Source: JAJDAN01 sp046583095
Lineage (GTDB): Bacteria; Myxococcota_A; UBA9160; UBA4427
Direction of reading: 5' to 3'
DNA: 64,000 nucleotides
Assembly (NCBI GenBank): GCA_046583095.1
Contig: JAYGDB010000008.1
Coordinates: forward strand, 62,001 to 126,000
Made by a program: the position numbers and the translations under genes. The notes beneath the pieces are model-generated. The model was not told where the DNA came from, did no database searches, and saw only the letters and a program-made list of their open reading frames with translations. How positions within the stretch are numbered: the first letter of the stretch is position 1; the number at the start of each line of letters is the position of its first letter. Shown here piece by piece: positions 42,708 through 50,906 of this stretch.

Positions 42708-43973
42708 CTAGTCGTCTGCCTCGATCACGACCTTCTTCTGCTGCCGATTGCGGAATGATTGGATCCGCTTTCGCTCGATCAGGCGCAAGAGCTCCCTGTT
42801 GCGCTTCTTGATCCGCTCGAGTTCCAAGGCCAGCTCGCGCTCGGAGAGGCCGGACTTTTCGAAGTCGAGGTCGAGTTCCACGCTGTATTCACCCCCGTCC
42901 GAAGCCAGGGCGGTGACCTGCACGCGATTCGGGCCTTCCTTCACCGGGACGAACGCCGAGAACGTACCGTCCGGTGCGAGCTGCACGTCGTAGGAGATCT
43001 CGCTCGTCGTCAGGTTCGTAATCACGACGTCGTCGATGTTCGCGAAGGAGACGCCCTGGAGGAAGGAGACGATGTCGCCGGGATTTCGAACCGGCGTATA
43101 CGTGCCAACGGTCAGTCGGGCCATCTCGATCACGGCGACCGGCTGAGCCAGAGCGTGACGTCCGAGCGCGTAGGTGTTGATCGTGATCCCCGCCTTGCGA
43201 GCGAGTCGCGACGCGTTGATGGCGACCTCGGTATCCTCCGCGTCCGCAACGATGCCCTTGCCGAAGGGGAAGGTGGGAACACCGTCGGTCAGGAACAGGA
43301 CGACCTTCTTCGCGCCGGTGCGCTTCGTGCTGCGTGCACCCGACAGCCCGACCAGTTCGACCACCGAGAGCTGTATCGCCGCTGCGTAGTTCGTCGCACC
43401 ATGGGGACCCTTCCGCAGGACCTCCTCGAGGGTGCGATACACCGAATCGAAGTCGTCCGTGAGGGGAATTGCGACCCAGGCGTCCTTCTGGTCGATACTC
43501 ACCTGCTTGCCGGTCTTGGGATCGACCTCACCCGAGAACGCGATGACGCCCACCCGGGTACGCCCCGCCGACAGCACCTCGACGAGGTAGCGAGCCGCCT
43601 TGATCTCGGCGGCGAGGATCGTGTCGTCCGGATCCGAGCAGACGACGTCCTCTGGATAGGTCCCCGGCGCAATCAGCTCTTCGTGGGGATCGAAACCGAT
43701 CTCCTCGTCTTCGTCGACGTCGATGCCGCTCGGATAACGCGTGGAGTGTGAGACATCGATGGCGATCAGGACATCGAAGTCGATGGGCTTACCGCTTCCC
43801 GAGCGCGCCGCGCCGCGCACGGGCGCCATGTGCACCCGGTTCTTGACCGTCTCGCCAGGCTGCGGCGAGTTGATCTCGATGGCGACGTTGGCGGGCTGCA
43901 GGTCCGGCACTGCCGAAGCCGGCAGCGTCAGCAGCATCAGCCACGACAACAGGACGAATGTGAATCGAACCAC
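42708..43973 (-). CDS. VWA domain secreted protein
   Basis: 421 residues. Signal peptide at residues 1-21 (VLLSWLMLLTLPASA). The VWA fold begins at about residue 65 with MIDAS motif DVLIAIDVSHST, and continues with TRVGVIAFSG, ATNYAAAI and VVLFLTDGVPTFP. A C-terminal beta domain (about 310-380) is followed by a Lys/Arg-rich helix (LELERIKKRNRELLRLIERK). Likely a metal-dependent adhesive or scaffolding protein in the periplasm or on the surface; protein partner unknown. Short 20-nt leader with a good GGGAGAGG ribosome site. Convergent with the calcium-loop protein, and the two may interact (inference). Confidence 0.88.
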   Translation of the reverse strand: MVRFTFVLLSWLMLLTLPASAVPDLQPANVAIEINSPQPGETVKNRVHMAPVRGAARSGSGKPIDFDVLIAIDVSHSTRYPSGIDVDEDEEIGFDPHEELIAPGTYPEDVVCSDPDDTILAAEIKAARYLVEVLSAGRTRVGVIAFSGEVDPKTGKQVSIDQKDAWVAIPLTDDFDSVYRTLEEVLRKGPHGATNYAAAIQLSVVELVGLSGARSTKRTGAKKVVLFLTDGVPTFPFGKGIVADAEDTEVAINASRLARKAGITINTYALGRHALAQPVAVIEMARLTVGTYTPVRNPGDIVSFLQGVSFANIDDVVITNLTTSEISYDVQLAPDGTFSAFVPVKEGPNRVQVTALASDGGEYSVELDLDFEKSGLSERELALELERIKKRNRELLRLIERKRIQSFRNRQQKKVVIEADD

Positions 43974-43999
43974 GAACCTCTCCCAGAACGCAACGCTGC

Positions 44000-44027
44000 A
44001 TTATAGGAGCAATCTACGCGGAGTCAG
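44000..44027 (-). promoter_or_regulatory. Sigma-70 promoter for the VWA gene
   Basis: On the minus strand CTGACT (44027-44022), 16-bp spacer, then TATAAT (44005-44000), a perfect -10. Predicted start about 43993, giving a leader of about 20 nt. The -35 overlaps the last codons of the upstream M28-like gene (stop at 44024). Confidence 0.65.
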
Positions 44028-45193
44028 TGCAGGGCGGATTCGTCGTCTGCAACCTGCGCGGCGGCCGGATCGGCCACCCGAGCGGGCGTCGGCCCTGTGG
44101 TGCCAGGCGGTGCCCCGAGCGGAGAGCGATGGAAACGATCGATCCGCGCCAGCTGAGCCGAAATTCGATCCAGCGCCTCCAGGGTGACGTCTCCGACGAT
44201 CCCGAGGCTGTCGCGGGAGCAGTGTTCGACGGTGTCCTGGTCGCTGCCCGCATAGCGTCCAGGAACGTCGGAGCCCCCGTAGCGGGGATCGGAAATCACG
44301 ACGGTGCGCAGAAGACCCCGGTCGATGAACTCCAGGTGGCCAGCGTCGACCGACTCGACGTTGGCGTCTCCCGGGAAGTAGATCCCGCGCCCCAGCGCCC
44401 TGGCCGCCTCCCAAAAGAACTCCCGGTAGATCGGGTGGGAGCGAAGGTCCCGCGCGATCGAAAGGTCGAGATCCGCCACCTGCTGGAAGAAGACCGCGAA
44501 CCGGATCTTCGCGAAGCCGCCGTCCCCCCCGTCCGCGAGCCAGGAAGCGAAGGAGCGACTTCCCGGAAACCGCCCACCGGGCCGTATCGCGGGCAGCAGG
44601 TCGCCGTCGACCAGAGCGACCACCACGGTGTACGCGCGCGGGCGTTGCGAGAGCACCCGCGCCAGTTCGAGGACCAGGGCTGGACCGGACGCGCTCGCGT
44701 TCGCGCCGACGAATTCGATGCCCGGCAGCGCGCGCGTGTCGTAGGACGCTGCCAGAAGAAAACGATCACTCGACTCGCCGGGCAACGTGGCCAGCAGGTG
44801 GGTGGCCTCGCTCGCTTCGTCGTCCTCCGAGAGGGTGCGAAGCGTCAGCTCCTCGACGTTCGCGCCGAGATCCTCGAGCCGCTGCCGCAGGTATTTCCGC
44901 GCCCGGGCGCTGCCGCGGGTGCCGGTCTGGCGAGTTCCGATCTGCGTCAGGGCCTGAAGATGGTGCCAGGCGGCTGGGGCGGAGAAGGCACGGTCCCGCG
45001 CGTCGGGAGCGGATCCCGGCCCCTCCGGGACGGAGACACAGGCCGTCAGGACGGCTCCCAGCAGGACGAAGGCAAGCAGCCACCGGCCTTCTCGAGGCCC
45101 CGGAGGGGTGCCAGACCAGCCCGGCGACCCCCTGCCTGCCTGCCCCGCCGCGATATGCATCTGCGGTTGACACATCGCCGATGTCAAAGCCAC
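44024..45193 (-). CDS. Degenerate M28/glutaminyl-cyclase-like lipoprotein (probable pseudoenzyme)
   Basis: 389 residues from GTG 45193; ATG 45175 and 45160 are alternatives. LLAFVLLGAVLTAC is a lipobox with Cys52, giving a lipoprotein. The fold follows the glutaminyl-peptide cyclotransferase-like M28 peptidases (ASYDTR, GANASAS, VDGDLLP, FQQVADLDL, RYAGSDQDT, EHCSRDSL), but all five usual zinc ligands are replaced: His to Ser150, Asp to Ala166, Glu to Asp198, Asp to Gln237, His to Ala315. It is therefore unlikely to be a zinc peptidase and may bind rather than cut. The VWA gene follows on the same strand. Ligand loss is inferred by eye from the family pattern. Confidence 0.75.
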   Translation of the reverse strand: MALTSAMCQPQMHIAAGQAGRGSPGWSGTPPGPREGRWLLAFVLLGAVLTACVSVPEGPGSAPDARDRAFSAPAAWHHLQALTQIGTRQTGTRGSARARKYLRQRLEDLGANVEELTLRTLSEDDEASEATHLLATLPGESSDRFLLAASYDTRALPGIEFVGANASASGPALVLELARVLSQRPRAYTVVVALVDGDLLPAIRPGGRFPGSRSFASWLADGGDGGFAKIRFAVFFQQVADLDLSIARDLRSHPIYREFFWEAARALGRGIYFPGDANVESVDAGHLEFIDRGLLRTVVISDPRYGGSDVPGRYAGSDQDTVEHCSRDSLGIVGDVTLEALDRISAQLARIDRFHRSPLGAPPGTTGPTPARVADPAAAQVADDESALH

Positions 45194-45331
45194 TTCCAGA
45201 GTTGAGAGGCCCGCTCCTCGCGGGACTTTTCGAAAGTGGACGACAGGGCCCCACCCCGGGGCCCTGTCATCTCACTCCACCCCCCCAGAGCAGCCGAAGT
45301 CCGAGATCCCCGGTCCCGGGGAAGACTCGCC

Positions 45332-46837
45332 TTGTCTCGTATCACGAGCGCCGCGCTCACGGGCGTCGACGGCGTTGCCGTCGAGATCGAAGTTCGCATC
45401 AGCTCCCTGTTGCCCCGGGTAGACATCGTGGGGCTGCCCGAAGCTGCCGTTCGCGAGAGCTCGGCACGCGTGCGCGCTGCAATCAGCTCCACGGGCCACC
45501 GATTTCCCGAACGACGCGTCACCGTCAACCTCGCCCCCGCCGAGCTCCGAAAGAGCGGAGCCGCTCTCGACCTGCCCATCGCGATCGGGATCCTGGCCGC
45601 GTCGGCGGCGATCTCGGGCGACGACATCGCGGGTCTCGCACTCGTCGGCGAGCTCGCCCTCGACGGGAGGCTGCGCGGCGTTCGCGGGGCTCTGGCGCTG
45701 GTGATCGCCTGCCGTGATGCAGGCTGCCGCGCGGTCATCGTCCCCGCGGCGAACGCTAGAGAAGCAGCGCTCGCACCCGGCATCCGGGTACACGAAGCAA
45801 CCAGCCTGCGAGAAGTCCTCGGCCACATCACGGGAACCGAGAAGCTAGCGGCCGTCGAGTCTCCGCGGACGCTCTACTTCAGAAATTTGCCAGGGCCCTG
45901 CCTCTCCGAGGTGCGCGGACAAGAAGGCGCCAAGCGCGCGCTGGAGGTGGCAGCAGCCGGAGGGCACGGCGTTCTCCTCTCGGGCCCCCCAGGTTCCGGA
46001 AAGACCATGTTGGCCCGCAGGCTTCCAGGCCTCCTGCCCGCGCTCGACTTCGAATCGGCCCTCGAGGCGACACGCATCCACGGGGCAGCCGGACATCTCG
46101 ACGAGCGCCATCCCATCGTCACCCGGAGACCCTTTCGCGCGCCCCATCACACGGCCAGTACCGCGGGCCTGATGGGGGGCGGTAATCCGCCGCGCCCCGG
46201 CGAGGTGTCCCTCGCTCACCGGGGCGTCTTGTTCCTCGACGAACTGCCGGAGTTCGAACGGCGGGCGCTCGAATCTCTCCGCCAGGTGCTCGAAGAGCGC
46301 AGCATCCGCATCGCCCGGGCGAGCTACAGCTGTGCGTTCCCGGCGCACTTCATCCTGATCGCCGCCTGCAATCCGTGTCCGTGCGGCTGGTTTCGGAGCG
46401 GGATGCGGGACTGCCGCTGCGATGAGGCCGCCATCGCGCGCTACCGCCGGCGGGTCTCAGGCCCGCTCCTGGATCGGATCGATCTGCACGTCGAGGTCCC
46501 GGCCGTGGCGTGGCATCAACTCGAGCAGCCGGCTTCGGGGCCCACCAGTGGCGAGATCCAGCGCAGGGTCGAAGCGGCGCGCGCGATTCAGCAACAGCGC
46601 GGCTTCGCATCGAACGCTGAAATCCCGGACCGCGTCCTAGACCCGGTCGTCGCGGCCGCCCCCGAGGCGCGCGCACTGCTCGGTCGCGCTGTGGACCTGC
46701 TCGGCCTATCGGCCCGAGCTGCTCGGCGCGTCCTTCGGGTCGCCCGAACCCTCGCCGACCTCGAAGCGCAAGGGGGCGTCGAGCCAACTCACATCGCCGA
46801 AGCCCTGGGCTACCGGGGCGAGACGAGCGCGCGCTGA
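45332..46837 (+). CDS. comM: YifB/ComM family Mg-chelatase-like AAA+ ATPase
   Basis: 501 residues from TTG 45332, chosen because ComM proteins begin with a short lead into RITSAALTGVDG; an earlier frame to 45236 is not conserved. N-terminal Lon-like domain (RVDIVGLPEAAVRES, RVTVNLAPAELRKSG), AAA+ core with Walker A GPPGSGKT near residue 218, HRPFRAPHHTAS-type segment (here RRPFRAPHHTAS), Walker B VLFLDELPEF, and CNPCPCGWF cysteines, then Mg-chelatase C-terminal domain. ComM is a helicase for branch migration during natural transformation; many bacteria carry it without being competent. Divergent from the M28-like gene. Confidence 0.93.
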   Translation: MSRITSAALTGVDGVAVEIEVRISSLLPRVDIVGLPEAAVRESSARVRAAISSTGHRFPERRVTVNLAPAELRKSGAALDLPIAIGILAASAAISGDDIAGLALVGELALDGRLRGVRGALALVIACRDAGCRAVIVPAANAREAALAPGIRVHEATSLREVLGHITGTEKLAAVESPRTLYFRNLPGPCLSEVRGQEGAKRALEVAAAGGHGVLLSGPPGSGKTMLARRLPGLLPALDFESALEATRIHGAAGHLDERHPIVTRRPFRAPHHTASTAGLMGGGNPPRPGEVSLAHRGVLFLDELPEFERRALESLRQVLEERSIRIARASYSCAFPAHFILIAACNPCPCGWFRSGMRDCRCDEAAIARYRRRVSGPLLDRIDLHVEVPAVAWHQLEQPASGPTSGEIQRRVEAARAIQQQRGFASNAEIPDRVLDPVVAAAPEARALLGRAVDLLGLSARAARRVLRVARTLADLEAQGGVEPTHIAEALGYRGETSAR

Positions 46838-46864
46838 CCGGAGTCCATGTTTCGTCGCTTCGGT

Positions 46865-46880
46865 GTGCGAAATTCGTCAC
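46865..46880 (+). promoter_or_regulatory. Candidate upstream activator site for the second sigma-54 promoter
   Basis: GTGCGAAATTCGTCAC, an imperfect inverted repeat, centred about 102 bp upstream of the -24 element. Shares AATT followed by CGTCAC with the region at 33538-33552 and just after it. Confidence 0.35.
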
Positions 46881-46974
46881 CCGGCTGGGGATCGGACGGC
46901 CACGTTTCGGGAGGCAAGAAGCCAACACCCTGAAATACGGTCGATTCTGCGCGTCTCCGAACTGCCGGCGAATC

Positions 46975-46990
46975 TGGCACGAAATATGCC
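46975..46990 (+). promoter_or_regulatory. Sigma-54 (-24/-12) promoter of the 77-residue protein
   Basis: TGGCAC-GAAAT-ATGCC: GG and GC are 10 bp apart, the -24 half is perfect with the preferred G after it, and the -12 half differs from TTGC by one base. Predicted start about 47000, so the leader is about 24 nt and still contains the SD of the downstream gene. Confidence 0.65.
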
Positions 46991-47023
46991 TACAGGAGCA
47001 GAGAGTCCAGCTCGGAGACCGAC

Positions 47024-47257
47024 ATGGCGTTCGCGACACCCGTCAGCCCGTCCACCACGGACCGCCCGAGGCGACACAGCCTACCGGGCGCGAACGCCCG
47101 CGTGAGCACCACCCTCCTCGACCTCGTGCGGGTCCTCAGCGAGATTACGGATGACGAGAACGAGATCGTGGCCACCGCGATCCACATGCTCCGCACGGGC
47201 AGCGTCAGGTTGACGGGAAGCTTCCGTGACACCCCCGTCAATCGGTTCACGGGCTAG
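47024..47257 (+). CDS. Small conserved-looking protein, 77 residues
   Basis: ATG 47024 preceded by GGAG (47014-47017) at six bases, behind a sigma-54 promoter. The first third is low-complexity and Ser/Thr/Pro/Arg-rich; the core TTLLDLVRVLSEITDDENE then IVATAIHMLRTGSVRL looks like a compact helical unit with acidic centre, followed by LTGSFRDTPVN. I recall similar short proteins in myxobacterial-type genomes (LLDLV...E.ATV..M...G.VRLCG), function unknown; this recollection is not a search result. No signal peptide or membrane helix. Located between comM and rfbA but in its own unit. Confidence 0.7.
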   Translation: MAFATPVSPSTTDRPRRHSLPGANARVSTTLLDLVRVLSEITDDENEIVATAIHMLRTGSVRLTGSFRDTPVNRFTG

Positions 47258-47293
47258 CGGGAACCCCCGCCCGATCCGGGCTACCAAGTGCAC

Positions 47294-48172
47294 ATGAAGG
47301 GGATCGTCCTCGCGGGTGGATCGGGCAGCCGGCTCTACCCCATCACTCACGGCGTCAGCAAGCAACTCCTCCCGATCTACGACAAGCCGATGATCTACTA
47401 CCCGCTCTCGAGCCTGCTGCTCGCAGGGATCCGGGAAGTCCTGATCATCTCGACGCCTGAAGATCGACCCGCCTTCGAGCGAGTCCTGGGCGACGGATCG
47501 AACCTCGGGATCGAGATCCAGTACCAGCTGCAGCCCTCTCCCGACGGCATCGCGCAGGCCTTCCTGATCGGCGAGGAGTTCATCGCGGGCAAGCCCGTGG
47601 GCCTGGCTCTGGGCGACAACATCTTCTACGGCCACGGTTTCCCCGAGTCTCTCGAGCGCGCCACGGCCCACGAGTCGGGTGCCACGGTCTTCGGCTACTA
47701 CGTGGCAGACCCGGAGCGCTACGGCGTCGTCGAGTTCGACGGGAACGGCCGTGCGCTCGGCATCGAGGAGAAGCCCGAGAAGCCGAAGACCAACTACGCG
47801 GTCACCGGCCTCTACTTCTACGACGACCAGGTCGTGGACATCGCGAAGGGCCTGAAGCCGTCGGCCCGGGGCGAGCTCGAGATCACCGATCTCAATGTCG
47901 CCTACCTCGAGCAGGACGAACTCCGGGTCGAGCTCCTGGGGCGCGGCGTTGCCTGGCTCGACACCGGCACCCACGAGTCTCTGCTGCAAGCAGCGAACTT
48001 CATCCAGGCGATCCAGGACCGGCAGGGCCTCAAGGTCGCCTGCCTCGAAGAAATCGCGTACCGCCAGGGCTATATCTCGCTCCCACAGCTCGCGCGACTC
48101 GGCGAGCAGATGAAGAAGAACGGCTACGGTCAATACCTCCTGCGGCTGGCCGAAGACGAGTCGGAAGCTTGA
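47294..48172 (+). CDS. rfbA: Glucose-1-phosphate thymidylyltransferase
   Basis: 292 residues from ATG 47294, preferred to GTG 47288 because RmlA proteins start MKGIVLAGGSGSRLYPIT. Nucleotide-binding loop GGSGSRLYP, LLPIYDKPMIYYPLSSLLLAGI, ALGDNIFYGHGF and GVVEFDGNGRALGIEEKP are all present. Makes dTDP-glucose from dTTP and glucose-1-phosphate, the first step to dTDP-rhamnose for surface glycans. The stop overlaps the next start as TTGA. No rfbB or rfbD within the window. Confidence 0.96.
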   Translation: MKGIVLAGGSGSRLYPITHGVSKQLLPIYDKPMIYYPLSSLLLAGIREVLIISTPEDRPAFERVLGDGSNLGIEIQYQLQPSPDGIAQAFLIGEEFIAGKPVGLALGDNIFYGHGFPESLERATAHESGATVFGYYVADPERYGVVEFDGNGRALGIEEKPEKPKTNYAVTGLYFYDDQVVDIAKGLKPSARGELEITDLNVAYLEQDELRVELLGRGVAWLDTGTHESLLQAANFIQAIQDRQGLKVACLEEIAYRQGYISLPQLARLGEQMKKNGYGQYLLRLAEDESEA

Positions 48173-48732
48173 ACTTCACGGAGACCGAGCTGCCCGGCGT
48201 GATCCTGGTCGAACCGGACGTACACGGAGACAACCGGGGCTTCCTTCTCGAGACCTACCACGCCGACAAGTACGCCGCGGGAGGGATCTCGGCGACCTTC
48301 GTACAGGACAACCACTCTCGCTCGAGCCAGGGGATCCTGCGTGGACTCCACCTGCAGCCGGCCTTTCCACAAGGCAAGCTCGTCCGTGTCGTGGAAGGCG
48401 AGGTGTACGACGTGGCGGTCGACGTGCGGCGGGGCTCGCCCCACTTCGGAAAGCATGTCGCCGTTGTCCTGTCGGCCGAGAGCTTTGCGCAGCTCTACGT
48501 TCCGCCGGGCTTCGCCCATGGTTTTCTGGTCACCAGCGAGGTCGCGCAGTTCGAGTACAAGTGCACCAACCTCTACCACCCCGAAGACGAGCTCTCGATC
48601 GCCTGGAACGACCCGGAGGTCGCGATCCCATGGCCGATCGCTGCACCAAGCCTGGCCGCCAAGGACGCCGAAGCACCGACCCTTGCTGAGGCGATGGATC
48701 GGCTACCCGTCTACCGACCCGCGGAGGATTGA
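48169..48732 (+). CDS. rfbC: dTDP-4-dehydrorhamnose 3,5-epimerase
   Basis: 187 residues, TTG start overlapping the rfbA stop as TTGA. Cupin fold with DNRGFLLETYH, FVQDNHSRSSQGILRGLHLQ (His of the catalytic His-Asp pair), GKLVRVVEGEVYDVAVDVRRGS, and YVPPGFAHGFLV. Catalyses the double epimerisation of dTDP-4-keto-6-deoxyglucose. The order rfbA-rfbC without the rfbB dehydratase or rfbD reductase in the window suggests the rest lies elsewhere. Feeds the glycosyltransferases of this genome. Confidence 0.95.
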   Translation: MNFTETELPGVILVEPDVHGDNRGFLLETYHADKYAAGGISATFVQDNHSRSSQGILRGLHLQPAFPQGKLVRVVEGEVYDVAVDVRRGSPHFGKHVAVVLSAESFAQLYVPPGFAHGFLVTSEVAQFEYKCTNLYHPEDELSIAWNDPEVAIPWPIAAPSLAAKDAEAPTLAEAMDRLPVYRPAED

Positions 48733-48763
48733 GGAACTTGCCGGCCGAGAGCCGTCACTGCTG

Positions 48764-50422
48764 CTACTCGAGGGGCAGGGATCTTCCGTCCAGGCCATCG
48801 GGCAGCGAGAGTCCCAAGAGCCCCGCCAGGGTCGGTGCGATGTCGACCGTCGCGGCCGGGCCCTCGATTCGACCCGGCTCGACACCCGGCCCCCAGAAGA
48901 TCAATGGGACGGCCCGGTCGTAGGCGTACGGCGAGCCGTGACTCGTCGCGATCCGCAGACCTGCGAGCAGGCAGTCTTCGGCGACCTGGATGGCGAGGTC
49001 TCCCGTCCGCTCGTTCCACGAGTTGCGATACAAGGTCGCCATCGGCTCGGGTCCTCCGCCCGACAGAACTTCGTCCCGGGTCCACGCACGGGCAATCCCC
49101 GGCTCGGACTCGAGGCGAGCCCGCGCCAACGCGATCAGCTCCCCGGCGTCGGTGCCCGTCGCCGCTACGTGCTTTCGGTTCAGACTGAGACGGCTCGAGG
49201 CGAGCTTGAACCAGGCACCGCCCCCGAAGCGCTCGCTCAACTCCGCGTTCAACTCCGCGACGATCGGGCGCGGATCTACTCGTCCGCCCTCGACGGGGCA
49301 GCGACTGCGACCCTGCTCGAGAAGCCATTCGGGAAGCGCTAGCACGCCGTGGTCGGCCGTGAGCGCGACGAGGACGCGTCGCTTGCCGACACGCTCTTCC
49401 AGAAACTCCAGAAACTCGCCGAGGTCGGCATCGAGCCTCGCGAGCGCGTCACGCGACTCCCAGCTCTCGGGTCCGTAGAAGTGGCCGACGAGGTCCGTGG
49501 CCGAGAGGGCGACGGTGAGCAAGTCGACTTGCCGACCTGTGCCGAGGTCCTCACGCTCGACGAGTTCCTTCGCGAACGCGAGGGTGATCTGGTCCGCAAA
49601 CGGGCTGATGTAGATCCGCTCGGCCGGATGGCGCATGCGCTCGGGCATCCGCTCGATGCCCGTCGGAGCCTGCAGGACGGGATGCGGTTGGGCGCGTCCG
49701 TAGACCGGACTCTCGTGCTCGTAGTCGTCGATCCGGGGCCCCCGGGCGGAATCAGCAGCTGATTCCGCCAGGTACTGCCATCGCGCCGGCACCCCTTCCA
49801 ACAGTTTCTGCCGGTTCCAGGTCTCGACCCAACCCGGCAGGGCCTTCATGTAGTAGCGACTCGTCACGAAGCCGGGCGTCTCGCCGCGCGCGAGCCAATA
49901 AGCCGCATCGCCATCCCGGCCCGCAGTCGCGATGGCCGAACGATCCTTCCCCGAAACGCTGAACACGCGTGTCCCGGGACGTTGGGCTTTCATCCAGTCC
50001 CCCAGACCTCCCGCCTTCATCGTGCGCGGGGAGCGACCATCCGAGGGCTTCCCCGGCCGGGTCAGGATCGCCGCGTCCTGCCTCCGGTCCTCGACGCAGT
50101 ACCGCGCCTCGAAGGTCTCAGGGTCCGTGTAGCTGTTGCCCGGAATCCCGATCGTCGCGGGGTGCCGCCCGGTCAGCATCGTCGCGTGCCCCGGGCACGT
50201 CTCGGTGAAGGCGTGGGCGAGAGCGGCGCCAGCGAAGACCCGACCCTCTCGTTGGAGCCGGCCCAGACCCCCGGGCTGCTCGTGCGAGAGACGATCTGGG
50301 CGCAGCTGATCGATCGCCAGGAGCACGACGAGCTTCGGCTCGGGCTCGACCGACGCCGGAAAACCCGTACAGCCGGAGAAGAGGAGAGCCGCCGCCGCGC
50401 TGAGGGTCAGCCGTCTCGACAA
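48764..50422 (-). CDS. Alkaline-phosphatase superfamily lipoprotein (nucleotide pyrophosphatase/phosphodiesterase type)
   Basis: 552 residues from TTG 50422, which overlaps the fur stop by 16 bp. N-terminal LSAAAALLFSGC is a lipobox, Cys at about residue 16. Catalytic Thr in the FTETCPGHATMLTGRHPATIGI region, LLAIDQLRPDRLS with the first metal Asp, and later ATDLVGHFYGP and ALTADHGVLALPEW with further metal ligands. This is the type I phosphodiesterase/nucleotide pyrophosphatase (PafA-like) pattern. Periplasmic phosphate release from esters is likely. A longer upstream frame runs through fur and was rejected. Convergent with rfbC. Confidence 0.88.
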   Translation of the reverse strand: MSRRLTLSAAAALLFSGCTGFPASVEPEPKLVVLLAIDQLRPDRLSHEQPGGLGRLQREGRVFAGAALAHAFTETCPGHATMLTGRHPATIGIPGNSYTDPETFEARYCVEDRRQDAAILTRPGKPSDGRSPRTMKAGGLGDWMKAQRPGTRVFSVSGKDRSAIATAGRDGDAAYWLARGETPGFVTSRYYMKALPGWVETWNRQKLLEGVPARWQYLAESAADSARGPRIDDYEHESPVYGRAQPHPVLQAPTGIERMPERMRHPAERIYISPFADQITLAFAKELVEREDLGTGRQVDLLTVALSATDLVGHFYGPESWESRDALARLDADLGEFLEFLEERVGKRRVLVALTADHGVLALPEWLLEQGRSRCPVEGGRVDPRPIVAELNAELSERFGGGAWFKLASSRLSLNRKHVAATGTDAGELIALARARLESEPGIARAWTRDEVLSGGGPEPMATLYRNSWNERTGDLAIQVAEDCLLAGLRIATSHGSPYAYDRAVPLIFWGPGVEPGRIEGPAATVDIAPTLAGLLGLSLPDGLDGRSLPLE

Positions 50423-50838
50423 TCGCTGCAGTGACCGTAGAGCTCGTGACGGTGTCGCAGGATCTCGAAATCGTGCTCGCCCGCAATCCGGTTCTGGCTC
50501 GCCTCGATCGAGCGACACTCGAACTCGATGATCTTCCCGCACCGCGTACACACGAGGTGGTCGTGGTGCTCGTGTTCGATCTCGTAGCGGGTGACTCCGT
50601 CTTCGAAATGATGCTCCTCGGCTAGACCCGCGTCGCACAGGAGCTTCATGGTCCGATAGATGGTCGTGTATCCGATGTTCGGGTGCTCGGCACGCACAGC
50701 TTGGTAGAGCTCGTCGCTCGTGACGTGCCGCTTCGCTTTGAGAAAGATCTCGAGGATCAGATCGCGCTGCTTCGTGCGCTTGAGGTTGTGCTTTTCGAGA
50801 TACCGGGACAGCGCTTCGCGCTCGACTTCGTGCGCCAT
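50407..50838 (-). CDS. fur: Ferric uptake regulator family protein
   Basis: 143 residues. Winged helix with KRTKQRDLILEIFLKAKRHVT and NIGYTTIYRTMKLLCDAGL; metal sites HHFEDGVTRYEIEHEHHDHLVC, CTRCGKIIEFECRSIEAS and CSDC, giving the structural Zn via two CxxC pairs and the regulatory site. Fits Fur (iron) more than Zur or PerR, but metal specificity cannot be proven here. A phosphatase lipoprotein gene overlaps its end and may be transcribed with it. Autoregulation by a Fur box upstream is not evident. Confidence 0.9.
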   Translation of the reverse strand: MAHEVEREALSRYLEKHNLKRTKQRDLILEIFLKAKRHVTSDELYQAVRAEHPNIGYTTIYRTMKLLCDAGLAEEHHFEDGVTRYEIEHEHHDHLVCTRCGKIIEFECRSIEASQNRIAGEHDFEILRHRHELYGHCSDCRDG

Positions 50839-50906
50839 GAAGGAAACGTACCGCCCGCGAGGGATCCCACCACCCCGGAGCTCTCCCAGGCGGCAAGCAG
50901 CGGCTC

